Assembly: GCF_008195825.1 (NCBI RefSeq)
Contig: NZ_CP043329.1
Coordinates: 2,232,001 to 2,296,000, forward strand
Length of the DNA: 64,000 nt
Direction: 5' to 3'
Origin: Pedobacter aquae
Lineage (GTDB): Bacteria > Bacteroidota > Bacteroidia > Sphingobacteriales > Sphingobacteriaceae
In this document: positions 28,826-37,946 of the stretch, one piece after another
Numbering within the stretch: the stretch's first letter is position 1
Layout of the letters: each line of letters begins with the position of its first letter
Position numbers and translations under genes: made by a program
The notes under the pieces: generated by a model
What the model was told of the DNA's origin: nothing
What the model saw: the letters and a program-made list of their open reading frames with translations, nothing else
Database searches by the model: none

Positions 28826-29263
28826 ATGGATAAATTCATGGAAGCAGCTTTTGAAGAAGCTAAAAAAGGTTATGAAGAAGGTGGCATCCCCATTGGCTCC
28901 GTTTTGGTACACGATGGAAAAATTATAGGAAGAGGCCATAACAAAAGGGTGCAAAAAGGCAGCGTTATTTTACATGGAGAGATGGATGCTTTAGAAAATG
29001 CTGGCAGATTATCCGCTAAAATTTATCAAGAATGCACCTTGTATACTACTTTATCACCATGCCCAATGTGTTCTGGAACCATACTTTTATATGGTATCCC
29101 AAGGGTAGTTATTGCTGAAAATAAAACTTTTATGGGAGAAGAAGAACTCCTAAGCAGCCGCGGTGTTAAAGTATTGGTTACCCACCATGAAGGTTGCTAC
29201 CAGTTGATGCAGCAATTTATCAAAGAAAAACCAGGTCTTTGGAATGAGGATATTGGAGTTTAA
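28826..29263 (+). CDS. Fcy1-like cytosine deaminase (CDA superfamily)
   Basis: This 145-residue protein is a zinc-dependent deaminase: His50 and Glu52 in HGEMDAL, and Cys79 and Cys82 in SPCPMCSG. The run LYTTLSPCPMCSGTILLYGIP, the following RVVIAENKTF and the C-terminal QQFIKEKPGLWNEDIG closely follow yeast cytosine deaminase Fcy1 as I remember it, more than they follow TadA or guanine deaminase. The likely reaction is cytosine (or a related pyrimidine) to uracil for salvage. It lies 11 bp after the LLM oxidoreductase gene and 2 bp before the dioxygenase gene, so the three are probably co-transcribed. Confidence 0.8.
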   Translation: MDKFMEAAFEEAKKGYEEGGIPIGSVLVHDGKIIGRGHNKRVQKGSVILHGEMDALENAGRLSAKIYQECTLYTTLSPCPMCSGTILLYGIPRVVIAENKTFMGEEELLSSRGVKVLVTHHEGCYQLMQQFIKEKPGLWNEDIGV

Positions 29264-29265
29264 AT

Positions 29266-30105
29266 ATGGAAACACTTCAAAATTTATATCGTTGGCAACA
29301 AGATTTAGAAACAAGCACTACAATGCCTGTTTTGTTTATGGGCCACGGTAGCCCCATGAATGCTATTGAAGAAAATGATTTTGTTAACAATTGGAGGAAA
29401 TTAGCCTTAGAAATACCAGAACCTAAAGCTATTGTTGTTGTATCTGCACATTGGGAAACACGTGGCACTGCCGTTACAGCTGTAGAAAAACCACATACCA
29501 TACATGATTTTGGTGGTTTCCCTCAAGCTTTGTTTGAGGTACAATACCCTGCCCCAGGAGACCCTGAACTTGCTGAGTTTATAAAAGAAGCGCTTAAGCA
29601 TTACACACCTGTAGAATTAAACCATATTTGGGGTTTAGACCACGGCACCTGGAGTGTTGTTAAGCATCTTTACCCTCGAGCAAATATTCCAGTTTTACAG
29701 TTGAGCTTAGATTATACAAAACCTGCCATTTATCATTATGAACTAGCCAAAGAGCTACAATTATTGCGTAAAAAAGGTGTGCTTATTATTGGTAGCGGCA
29801 ATATGGTTCATAATTTAAGAATGGTAGCTTGGGATAAACTTAATCAGCCTGGTTTTGGCTATGATTGGGCTTTAGAACTTAATAATACTTTCAAAAGAAA
29901 TATTATGGAAGGTAACCATACAGCGATGATAAATTTCGAGAATTTTGGTCAGGCTGGTAAATATGCGATTCCAACACCAGAACATTATTTGCCTTTATTA
30001 TACAGCTTAGGCTTACAAAATAAGCATGATGAAGTAAGTTTCATTAATGATGTTGCCGTTGGTGGTTCATTAACCATGACATCGGTAATCATACAAGCTA
30101 ATTGA
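29266..30105 (+). CDS. ygiD: LigB-family extradiol ring-cleavage dioxygenase (YgiD-like)
   Basis: The 279-residue protein matches the DODA/YgiD branch of class III extradiol dioxygenases: the N-terminal MPVLFMGHGSPMNAIEEN carries the first metal histidine, followed by VVVSAHWETRG, TIHDFGGFPQALFEVQYPAPG, GLDHGTWSVVKHLYP and IIGSGNMVHNLR. Plant relatives cleave DOPA; the E. coli homologue cleaves catechol-type substrates in vitro, but the physiological substrate is not settled. Its start is 2 bp after the deaminase stop. Confidence 0.87.
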   Translation: METLQNLYRWQQDLETSTTMPVLFMGHGSPMNAIEENDFVNNWRKLALEIPEPKAIVVVSAHWETRGTAVTAVEKPHTIHDFGGFPQALFEVQYPAPGDPELAEFIKEALKHYTPVELNHIWGLDHGTWSVVKHLYPRANIPVLQLSLDYTKPAIYHYELAKELQLLRKKGVLIIGSGNMVHNLRMVAWDKLNQPGFGYDWALELNNTFKRNIMEGNHTAMINFENFGQAGKYAIPTPEHYLPLLYSLGLQNKHDEVSFINDVAVGGSLTMTSVIIQAN

Positions 30106-30168
30106 TTAAGAGCTTAGCAAGTTTAACTTATTGATGTAAACAATAAGCCAAACTCTTTTAAAGCAAGT

Positions 30169-31470
30169 TTAATCTAATCTTTTATTCGTGATTTTACCAG
30201 AAAGTCTAATTTTCTCTCTAGCGCTATAATTATGTGTCTTCAGGTTTTTAGCTTTTTTCTCATGGAAAGCACCACCCCTTGTTGGGTCATCCTCTTCCTC
30301 ATCTTCTTTCTTCTTCTTAACCTCTTTTTCGATATACAAATCATCAGGTAAATCCATCAATTGCATTTTTTTACCTTGCTTTTGCTCAAGCTTTTTAATT
30401 TGAAGCAATTCTAAATCTGTACATAAAGTAATAGCTAGATTTTCTTTTTGCTCATCGCTTTTCAAGACGACCCTTTGCAAGTAATGGCTATCATCTTCAG
30501 GAATATCAAAATGTATAAAAATAGGTAGCTGGCTAAGGTCTAATTGCTCTTCTTGCTGACCAACAACAATTAAAACTCTACTTTTTGGGCTTAGTTTAAA
30601 ATCCTGAATACTTTTAACACCTACATCACCGTACTCTGGATGGTTTAGGATGATAACTTCCTGCTCATCTGATTTTAAGATGTTTTTATAAGCTGTTTCT
30701 GCGTTAAAAGTACTATTAACAAAAACCACTACCTTGTCAAACACCTCTTTATCGGCCAAAAGTAAATACAGTAAATTAAGCTTTGTTTTAAAATTTGGTA
30801 CCTGATAAAGTATTTGTTCAAGCGTATCTAATTGCTCGTTTCCTAAATCTTCTATTTCTATAAGGTTAGGTATATCAATAAACTGCTCTACTATATGTTG
30901 TAATTTAGGATGATAAACTTCTGTAAACACCAAATGCTGTGTTTTTATAATCCCTCTAGCTAATTCAACAACGGGTAATTGCAGTCCTTTTTTGATGATG
31001 ATATCAGCATCATCCAAAATAAACATTTGTATTTTATTGAGGTTTAAGCCCAGTTTCAGATAAGCTGCTCTTGCTCTATCTGGCGTAGCAACAACAATAT
31101 CAACACCATCTGTTAATTCTAAAACATGGGTATCTAAACTTGTTTCGCCATTAAAAAGCCCCATGATTCTTAAATTTCTATTTCTATTTAAGGTATGAAA
31201 AGTATCAATCAATAACTCGCCGCTTTCTATATCAGGCACTAAAACCAAAACTCTTGGAGCAATTTCTTCAGTAAATTTTAATTTATTTAAAACAGCTAAT
31301 ACCAAAGCGGTAGATTTACCAGCACCTTCTGGCGCAACTGCAATTACATCTTGTCCCCCGTTAATTCTAGTTAAAATTTTTGATTGTAATTCTGTTGGCT
31401 GCACAAAGCCTGCGTTAGAAACAGCAATTAGTAACTGTTTAGTAAGTTTTAATTTCTCAAATGATGCCAT
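30169..31470 (-). CDS. Degenerate DEAD-box-like protein
   Basis: The 433-residue protein has the two-domain SF2 layout but with altered motifs. It keeps a Q-motif-like GFVQPTELQSKIL and a Walker A variant APEGAGKST (residues 46-54). Motif II is DDAD (153-156) in place of DEAD; where motif III (SAT) should be it reads TEV; and the HRxGRxGR motif VI is replaced by YLQRVVLKSDEQ. The tail is highly charged (KKKKEDEEEDDP) and ends in a basic patch. It may bind RNA without normal helicase cycling. The gene is convergent with the dioxygenase and divergent from the ftsB-like gene. Confidence 0.75.
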   Translation of the reverse strand: MASFEKLKLTKQLLIAVSNAGFVQPTELQSKILTRINGGQDVIAVAPEGAGKSTALVLAVLNKLKFTEEIAPRVLVLVPDIESGELLIDTFHTLNRNRNLRIMGLFNGETSLDTHVLELTDGVDIVVATPDRARAAYLKLGLNLNKIQMFILDDADIIIKKGLQLPVVELARGIIKTQHLVFTEVYHPKLQHIVEQFIDIPNLIEIEDLGNEQLDTLEQILYQVPNFKTKLNLLYLLLADKEVFDKVVVFVNSTFNAETAYKNILKSDEQEVIILNHPEYGDVGVKSIQDFKLSPKSRVLIVVGQQEEQLDLSQLPIFIHFDIPEDDSHYLQRVVLKSDEQKENLAITLCTDLELLQIKKLEQKQGKKMQLMDLPDDLYIEKEVKKKKEDEEEDDPTRGGAFHEKKAKNLKTHNYSAREKIRLSGKITNKRLD

Positions 31471-31580
31471 TGGTACAAAAGTACCTAAAATTGAGCTGTT
31501 TTTATTTAGATGTTAACATGTGGAGAATTTATTTTTTGGTATTCTTTAATTTCTACATATTTGTATAAAACACTGGTGAT

Positions 31581-31898
31581 ATGCACAAATTATTATCATT
31601 ACTAAAAAATAAATATTTCCTATCTACAACAGCGTTTTTAGTGTGGATGTTATTTTTTGATAGAAATGATTTGTTATCTCAGTACGAATACCGCTCTCAA
31701 TTACAAAAATTAGAACAAGAAAAGCAGTTCTACAATCAAGAAATTGCTAAGGTCCAAAAAGATTTGGACGAGTTAACCACTAACAAAGATAAGCTCGAGA
31801 AATTTGCAAGAGAGCACTATCTGATGAAAAGAGATAACGAAGACGTTTTTGTAATTATTGAAGAAGAGAGAAAAGAAGAACAAAAAAGCCTTTTTTAA
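31581..31898 (+). CDS. FtsB/DivIC-family septum formation initiator
   Basis: The 105-residue protein has a short cytoplasmic tail, one membrane segment at about residues 12-26 (FLSTTAFLVWMLFFD), then a heptad-patterned coiled coil (QYEYRSQLQKLEQEKQFYNQ) and the conserved DivIC end region LEKFAREHYLMKRDNEDVFVI. FtsB forms a complex with FtsL and FtsQ, both encoded in the dcw cluster of this window, and controls FtsWI activity. Confidence 0.88.
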   Translation: MHKLLSLLKNKYFLSTTAFLVWMLFFDRNDLLSQYEYRSQLQKLEQEKQFYNQEIAKVQKDLDELTTNKDKLEKFAREHYLMKRDNEDVFVIIEEERKEEQKSLF

Positions 31899-31974
31899 AT
31901 CCATCTTCATTATCTAAATTAATAATTGATACAAATTTGATGTCTCAATCTATAATTCATATACTCAATTTTTA

Positions 31975-33186
31975 ATGATGGATAAAAACCCAATTCCTGA
32001 TAATGAACTTCAAAGAATTCTTAATCTCGCTGATTTTGATTTAGACTATTATAGCTTAGAAGATAATTTTAAAGATTTAACTCGCTTAGCTGCAAAAGCA
32101 TTAGGTGCCCCCATTTCTTTAGTAAATTTAATAGACTCTTACACACAGTGGACCATTGCAGGACATGGCTTTGATATGAGCCAGATGCCTCGGGAAAATT
32201 CTGTTTGCCAATATACCATCATGCAAAATGATGCTTTTGAGGTAAATAATCTTATTGAAGATGATAGGTTTAAAGATAAAGAATATGCAGGTATAAGTGG
32301 CGAGCGCTTAAAATATTACCTTGGTGTACCACTTACCACAACAGACGGATTAAATATTGGCGCCCTTTGCATTTTAGATACGCAAACAAAGGACATAGAC
32401 CCTGAAAAAGCTGAGTTACTTAAAATTATTGCTAAAGAAATTATTAGTAGACTTACCGCTTTAAAAGTTATAAAGGGATTAAAATATAAACTAGACGAAG
32501 CAAATAATATACAGAAAAAAGTTGCACATGATATAAGAGGACCAATTGGAGGTATCATTGGTTTAGCACAAATTATAAGTGAGCAAGGCGATCAAAATAA
32601 ACTTGATGAGGTTTTAGAATTTGTACAATTAATTCAAAAAAGCGGAACTTCTTTGTTAGAATTGGCAGATGAAATTCTAACAGCCAATACGCCTAAACAA
32701 CTTGGTAATGATGAGTTTAATCTAATCACTCTAAAAGAAAAATTAGAGCAGCTATATAAACCACAAGCTATTTATAAAAACATCAGCTTCGTAGTTAATA
32801 TTAATAAAAAAGCAGAAGATATACCTTTCCCTAAAGACAAAGTCCTGCAGATTATTGGCAATCTGGTCTCTAATGCTATGAAATTTACTGCAGAAAATGG
32901 TGCTGTTTCTATTGATTTAGATATGATAGATGGTTTATCAGGAAATTCCTTACAAATCATTGTAAAAGATAATGGTATAGGAATTCACCAAGATAGGATA
33001 AATGCTATTTTAAATGGTAATATAAGCTCTACCAATGGAACCAAAGGAGAAGAAGGCTACGGATTTGGTTTAGCACTAGTAAAACATTTAATAGATGGTT
33101 TAAAAGGCACTCTTGCCATATCTTCCAAAGAAGGCGAGGGAACAACCTTCTTAATCATTCTTCCACAACCAACAAGAAGCAATTAA
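31975..33186 (+). CDS. Soluble GAF-domain sensor histidine kinase
   Basis: The 403-residue protein has no membrane segment. Residues about 20-165 form a GAF domain (SLVNLIDSYTQWTIAG, PRENSVCQYTI, YYLGVPLTTTDGLNIGALCI). A HisKA-type helix follows, with the phospho-accepting His185 in VAHDIRGPIGG, and then a HATPase domain with N-box NLVSNAMKFT, G1 VKDNGIGI and G2 GYGFGLALVKHL. It would sense a cytoplasmic or redox signal through GAF. No response regulator gene is adjacent. The end of the gene lies within a perfect hairpin. Confidence 0.9.
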   Translation: MMDKNPIPDNELQRILNLADFDLDYYSLEDNFKDLTRLAAKALGAPISLVNLIDSYTQWTIAGHGFDMSQMPRENSVCQYTIMQNDAFEVNNLIEDDRFKDKEYAGISGERLKYYLGVPLTTTDGLNIGALCILDTQTKDIDPEKAELLKIIAKEIISRLTALKVIKGLKYKLDEANNIQKKVAHDIRGPIGGIIGLAQIISEQGDQNKLDEVLEFVQLIQKSGTSLLELADEILTANTPKQLGNDEFNLITLKEKLEQLYKPQAIYKNISFVVNINKKAEDIPFPKDKVLQIIGNLVSNAMKFTAENGAVSIDLDMIDGLSGNSLQIIVKDNGIGIHQDRINAILNGNISSTNGTKGEEGYGFGLALVKHLIDGLKGTLAISSKEGEGTTFLIILPQPTRSN

Positions 33187-33200
33187 GCTTCTTGTTGGTT
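33167..33200. terminator. Perfect 14-bp hairpin at a convergent gene end (possible bidirectional terminator)
   Basis: AACCAACAAGAAGC (33167-33180) and GCTTCTTGTTGGTT (33187-33200) pair perfectly around a 6-base loop. The left arm encodes the last residues of the histidine kinase; the right arm reaches the stop of the convergent membrane-protein gene. There is no T-run, so this is not a classical intrinsic terminator, but it may protect or end both transcripts. Confidence 0.5.
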
Positions 33201-33813
33201 AGTAAAACCTTGGTAGAGTAAAATTATACTTCACAGAAATTATCCTGATAACAAAAACTACAATTACGGATATAATTTCTACCAAAGCGATATTCATCCC
33301 TAAATAAGACAATAAGAAAAAACACAAGCCTCCAACTATACAAGCTGTAGCATAAATCTCTTTTCTAAAAATTAGGGGGATGTTATTTAATAATATATCT
33401 CTAGTAATACCACCGAAACAACCTGTAATAGTCCCTAAAGCAATACAAATACCCGGACTTAAATCAAAACTTAGACCTTTTTGCAAACCTACAATGGTAA
33501 AAAAACCTAAGCCTAAAGAATCAAATAGAAACAAGGTTATTTTTAATGATTTTAGTTTCTTCCAAAAAAACATGGAAAACAAAGCAGTTAAAATAATCAG
33601 CAAGCTATAATTGGCGCCTTTTAACCAAAATACAGGCGTATCTCCAACAATTAAATCTCTTAAAGTCCCTCCGCCAACGGCTGTTACAAAAGCTACAATG
33701 AGTACTCCAAAAGCATCTAATCTTTTCTGCATAGCAGCAAAAGCGCCAGATATTGCGAAAGAAATAGTTCCGCAAATGGTTATGACATATCCTAAACTAT
33801 CAAATAATTCCAT
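33199..33813 (-). CDS. TRIC-type/UPF0126 (YadS-like) membrane protein
   Basis: The 204-residue protein has about seven hydrophobic helices and two copies of the family half-repeat, with glycine-rich motifs VTAVGGGTLRDLIVGD and TGCFGGITRDILL. Bacterial and archaeal members are trimeric cation channels related to the eukaryotic TRIC channels. Physiological role in bacteria is unclear. Its start overlaps the end of the upstream VWA-like gene by 14 bp, so the two are co-transcribed. Confidence 0.87.
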   Translation of the reverse strand: MELFDSLGYVITICGTISFAISGAFAAMQKRLDAFGVLIVAFVTAVGGGTLRDLIVGDTPVFWLKGANYSLLIILTALFSMFFWKKLKSLKITLFLFDSLGLGFFTIVGLQKGLSFDLSPGICIALGTITGCFGGITRDILLNNIPLIFRKEIYATACIVGGLCFFLLSYLGMNIALVEIISVIVVFVIRIISVKYNFTLPRFY

Positions 33814-35878
33814 TTCTCTTTCTTAAAAACCATTCTAAGGTTATGAAAAGCATCAAAACAGCAAAAAACCATTTCAAATTAATTAAATCATCATAGCTTT
33901 TATCTTCAAAAGCTATAGTTTTGATTTGTTCTTTTTCCTTTAAGCGTGAGTTTAAACTTTCTAAATCATCAGGATATAAAAAATCTCCTCCGGTTGTTTG
34001 CGCTATTTGATAAAGTAACTGATGATTGGCTTTAATTTGTTGATATTCTGCCACCTGCTGTTCTACCAAAAACTGTCCTTTTACCACTTCTTGTTTCCCT
34101 GTAGCACTAGTTCTAGCTATAAAATTATAATCGCCTGCTGGTAGTAAACCAGCATTAAGTTCGTAATTTTCTCCTTTAGCCGTAAAAATATAGCTATACT
34201 TTTTACCCGTATTGCTAAAAATATCTACCGCTATTTCGGCATTTTTTACAGGCTCAAAAACATCATTATATAGCTCTGCATTTAGCATGATAGCTTCATC
34301 ATCATTAAACCTATTTTTTGCTGGATAGGCTCTAAATTTCCTTCTATCTTCTTGTACACTTAAATATTGTACTACTTTGTTTAAAATCTCCTGAAAAGCA
34401 TCATGGTTTTCTGCAAGCTTGTAGTTTTCTAGTCGCCACTTCCATAAACCTTCTCCAAAAAGAAAGCCGGTGGTTAAATTATTCTGATTCACGAAAGATA
34501 AAAGCGGCTTATCATCAGGTTTAACCAAAAAATTTTGATGCTGAGCAACGAATGTAAAAGAGCCTATCTGGCTGCTTAAAGGTGGGAATTTAGCTATCAG
34601 TCCGGTAGATGTTGCAGACAAACTAAAAGCAAAAAAGCCAGTATTTAACTTTGGTAAAAAATCCTGGGTAGCTATTCCTCTTGTTGCTTTTAGTAAATCT
34701 TGAACTTGATTTAATTGTATAAAATCTACATCTAGTCCTATCACAAACAATTTGGGTTTACTTTTTATTTTAGTAAAAACAGTTTTTATAGGCGCTTTCG
34801 CTGATGGTAGATTATGCAAAATAACCAAACTAAAGGCGTCAAAATCAAGATTACTCTCATTGCCATTGACCACATTTACCAGCACTTCGTAATTTTCATT
34901 AGCATCTAAACCCTGCTTAATGGCTGCTAAATCCGGATGCGGAGCATGAGCCAATAACAATACTTTTTTCTTGCCATCTAAGACATCAATAAAAATGGTT
35001 TGCTTATTATTTTGTAAGGTTGCCTCTTTCTCCAAAGGTAAAGCCTCTATGGTTATTTTTTGTACGCCTAGCTTAGCGGCTTTTAAGTTGAAGATTAAAG
35101 CATTTCGCCAATCTTGCTCATCAATCAAAATGGTTTTATTAAAAGTTTGCAAGCCTTCGGCTTTTATATTCACAGTAGCTTTATTTCCTTTTAAATCAAA
35201 AGCACCTAAATTAACAGCCACCGAGTAATCATTACCTAAATAAGCAATTTTGTTATAATTAGTGCTATTGATAAATAAGTCCTTTTTAGGGATAGTATCG
35301 CCTAAAGCAATGGTAAAAATTGGCGACTTAAATTTTGTAAGCTCGGTAATGGGGTTGTATCCTGCATTTAGAATCCCATCTGAAGCTAAAATAACTGCAC
35401 CTAAATTTCTGCCTTCGTATTGCTTATTGATGAAATCAAAAAGTACCGATAGGTTTGTTTGTTGCTCTTTATAATCTAAAGTATCGTTTAATTTAACTGC
35501 CTTTCCAAAACTTAAAACTTCTACTTCATAATCTTCCCTTAAACGCTCTTTAAATAACTTTAACTGCTTATCGTAAGTCTTTAAATCAAATCCAGTGGGT
35601 TTCCCTACTTTAATAGAGGCAGAATTATCTTGTGCAATAATAATTAAAGGTTTTTCTATACGCTTACGCTGAGTTTTGATAAGAGGCGCTAATAATAAAA
35701 AACACAATAGACTAATTAAAATAACTCTTAAAGCAAATAAGAAGTAGTATAAGTTCGATTTTTGCTTCAGCTCCTTTCTATAAAAAAACCATCCAAATAA
35801 AAGACCTACACCTAAACAAGGTAAAATCCACCAGATAGATAACTCTGTAAATACTATAAATAAAAGGGATTGCACCAT
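33800..35878 (-). CDS. Large membrane protein with a VWA-like domain
   Basis: The 692-residue protein has two N-terminal membrane helices (about residues 10-30 and 40-65), a large soluble region and one helix near the C-terminus (WFFAVLMLFITLEWFL). Just after the second helix IIIAQDNSASI resembles the DxSxS metal site of von Willebrand A domains. The rest shows beta-rich segments and a glutamine-amidotransferase-like centre (VLLLAHAPHPDLAAI). This layout is common in Bacteroidota proteins related to the Bat/aerotolerance group, but the function is unknown. Long normal-length frame without damage. Confidence 0.7.
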   Translation of the reverse strand: MVQSLLFIVFTELSIWWILPCLGVGLLFGWFFYRKELKQKSNLYYFLFALRVILISLLCFLLLAPLIKTQRKRIEKPLIIIAQDNSASIKVGKPTGFDLKTYDKQLKLFKERLREDYEVEVLSFGKAVKLNDTLDYKEQQTNLSVLFDFINKQYEGRNLGAVILASDGILNAGYNPITELTKFKSPIFTIALGDTIPKKDLFINSTNYNKIAYLGNDYSVAVNLGAFDLKGNKATVNIKAEGLQTFNKTILIDEQDWRNALIFNLKAAKLGVQKITIEALPLEKEATLQNNKQTIFIDVLDGKKKVLLLAHAPHPDLAAIKQGLDANENYEVLVNVVNGNESNLDFDAFSLVILHNLPSAKAPIKTVFTKIKSKPKLFVIGLDVDFIQLNQVQDLLKATRGIATQDFLPKLNTGFFAFSLSATSTGLIAKFPPLSSQIGSFTFVAQHQNFLVKPDDKPLLSFVNQNNLTTGFLFGEGLWKWRLENYKLAENHDAFQEILNKVVQYLSVQEDRRKFRAYPAKNRFNDDEAIMLNAELYNDVFEPVKNAEIAVDIFSNTGKKYSYIFTAKGENYELNAGLLPAGDYNFIARTSATGKQEVVKGQFLVEQQVAEYQQIKANHQLLYQIAQTTGGDFLYPDDLESLNSRLKEKEQIKTIAFEDKSYDDLINLKWFFAVLMLFITLEWFLRKRNGII

Positions 35879-36023
35879 GTTAAATTATAAAAATCTAAAA
35901 ATTACCTCAACAAAAAACATCACAAAGAGAATGATAGTTAAAGAACGTATTTTTTTATGTGTAATTTTTGATACTAAATGTAGATATTAATTTATGAGGC
36001 GACAAATACGCAGGTAAAAGGTC

Positions 36024-36749
36024 TCAAAATTTAAGCACATTTTTATTCATAATCTTAATAGGCGAACCTTGAGCAATAAAAACAGAATTAGGTTTCCTAT
36101 CTTTTAAAAAGGCAAATTTAGCACCGTATAAACCTTCAAAATCACAATTGATATGGTAAGACGCTACATCATAAATTAACCAAGAGGGATGTCTAACAGC
36201 ATATTCATAAGTAATATTGTCACTATATTGAGCATAGCCCCAATAATGTTCTGCAATAAACTCTTCCTCGCTACCCGCTTCCATAGCTCTTGCACTGGTA
36301 GAAGTTACAGCTTCTATGCTATTCCATGTTCCTTTATATTTCCAGAAATAACCTAGTTTTATTTCATTTGTAGTTTGCGCTTTGTAATGCTTCATGAGCA
36401 TGGTACTATATTTCTCGCGATACAAAGTATTTGCTACTAAACTTATAGCAAGTTTAGGCACTATTTCTTTAATAAAGACCGCACCTCTTTTCCAAATGCC
36501 TTGATCTAAGTATTTCACATAAAATCTTAGGTTCACTTCCTCAAAGTTTACATGAAAAGGTATTTTAAAACCTAATAAACGAGTTTGCTCGAACATAAAA
36601 CCAATTAAACTTACGAATACTTCCCCGTGGTAATCATCTAAAACAGTTCCTTTGGGGATATAAGGCATCAACAGCTCAGCATCAATAACATAATTAGCCA
36701 TGATTAAATCATTCCATTCGGCAGTTAAAAAAGGGCTTTCCTTACTCAT
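36024..36749 (-). CDS. DUF2071 (YqjF-like) protein
   Basis: The 241-residue protein matches the YqjF/DUF2071 group: PFLTAEWNDLIMANYVIDAELLMPYIP, GEVFVSLIGFMFEQTRLLG, VNLRFYVK and the C-terminal HINCDFEGLYGAKFAFL. The fold is related to acetoacetate decarboxylase, but no catalytic activity is established. Its start overlaps the AlkB gene stop by 4 bp, so both are translated from one mRNA. Confidence 0.8.
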   Translation of the reverse strand: MSKESPFLTAEWNDLIMANYVIDAELLMPYIPKGTVLDDYHGEVFVSLIGFMFEQTRLLGFKIPFHVNFEEVNLRFYVKYLDQGIWKRGAVFIKEIVPKLAISLVANTLYREKYSTMLMKHYKAQTTNEIKLGYFWKYKGTWNSIEAVTSTSARAMEAGSEEEFIAEHYWGYAQYSDNITYEYAVRHPSWLIYDVASYHINCDFEGLYGAKFAFLKDRKPNSVFIAQGSPIKIMNKNVLKF

Positions 36750-37348
36750 AAAATCATTTTTCTGAATGTTAAATTTATTCTTAAATCTTTCACCTTCTTA
36801 GTTTTAGGTAAAGCATGTAGCCATTTCTCTTGCGTAAGTCCTTTCATTACCAATAAGCTAGCATTCTCTAATAACAGAGAAACACTTTCTTTACTTTCTT
36901 TATGCTTAAACACAAATTTTCTTGCTGCTCCAAAGCTTAAAGAGGCTATTGCAGATTGCGGAACAATTGATTTTTCATCATCACTGTGCCATCCCATACC
37001 TTCATCGCCGTGATGATAAAGATTTAACAAACAAGCGTTATAATGTTCTTTAGAAATATCCTCAACTTTATATTTTAACGTTAAAAGATCTTTTGTCCAA
37101 GGTAAGGCAATTTTAGTTTGGTTAGAATAAGTGTAGGCGCAATCATTTTCTCCATACCAAGCTACTTTTCTAGCGGTGATAAATTGCTTTCCAAAAATCT
37201 TAACTACATCTTGCTGCCAAGCTATACCTGATAAAAGATTTTGATAAAATGCTTTTGCATCTTCTAAAGAAAGAATATTTGGATAATAAAGCACCTCACC
37301 ATCATAAGGTAAAAAATTAGTTTGCTTACGCTGATTAAATAAATCCAT
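36746..37348 (-). CDS. AlkB-like 2-oxoglutarate/Fe(II) dioxygenase
   Basis: The 200-residue protein has the AlkB signature: the iron ligands His121 and Asp123 in GMGWHSDDEK, a distal His178 in KWLHALPKT, and the paired arginines Arg190 and Arg196 in DLRINLTFR that bind 2-oxoglutarate and position the base. The sequence is nearer the ALKBH2/3-like bacterial group than E. coli AlkB. It should remove methyl lesions from DNA or RNA by oxidative demethylation. No adaptive-response gene (ada, alkA) is adjacent. Confidence 0.9.
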   Translation of the reverse strand: MDLFNQRKQTNFLPYDGEVLYYPNILSLEDAKAFYQNLLSGIAWQQDVVKIFGKQFITARKVAWYGENDCAYTYSNQTKIALPWTKDLLTLKYKVEDISKEHYNACLLNLYHHGDEGMGWHSDDEKSIVPQSAIASLSFGAARKFVFKHKESKESVSLLLENASLLVMKGLTQEKWLHALPKTKKVKDLRINLTFRKMIL

Positions 37349-37460
37349 CAGTAATTTCCTTATATGAAGCTAACAGGTTTGCATGCATTAAGTTTTTAAA
37401 ATAAATTGATGATTTATCTTGCTTTTTGATATTTAATAGCTTTTCTTTAAAAGAAAAACG

Positions 37461-37859
37461 ATGAATTTTCATACCAGAAAATGGATAAAACCAGAAGACT
37501 TAAACCCTAACGGAACTTTATTTGGTGGTAGTTTATTAAAATGGATTGATGAAGAAGCAGCTATTTACACCATTTGCCAGCTAGATAATAACAGGGTGGT
37601 TACTAAATACATGTCTGAAATTAATTTTGTAAGCTCGGCCCGCTTAGGTGATGTGATAGAAATGGGTATTACAGCAACACATTTTGGCACTACTTCCATC
37701 ACTTTATATTGCGAAGTGAGGAATAAAATAACTCGTCAACGAATTTTAACAATAGATAAAATTGTATTTGTAAACATGAACGAGGATGGAAAACCAGAGC
37801 CTCATGGTAAAACTAAAATTGTTTATTCTTCAGAGAAATTTAAGGGAGATAATATTTGA
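37461..37859 (+). CDS. Acyl-CoA thioesterase (hotdog fold, YciA-like)
   Basis: The 132-residue single-hotdog protein has the conserved NPNGTLFGGSLLKWIDEEAA, with the active-site aspartate, and VVTKYMSEINFVSSARLGDVIE. It hydrolyses acyl-CoA to free acid and CoA; chain-length preference is unknown. It is divergent from the AlkB operon with a 112-bp spacer. Confidence 0.87.
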   Translation: MNFHTRKWIKPEDLNPNGTLFGGSLLKWIDEEAAIYTICQLDNNRVVTKYMSEINFVSSARLGDVIEMGITATHFGTTSITLYCEVRNKITRQRILTIDKIVFVNMNEDGKPEPHGKTKIVYSSEKFKGDNI

Positions 37860-37946
37860 GTTTGAAGGTTTATAGAATAGCAAGTAGTTTTATTAGAACT
37901 AAAAACAAACACTAGAAACTAGAAACTTTTAACCATAACTGTTAGG

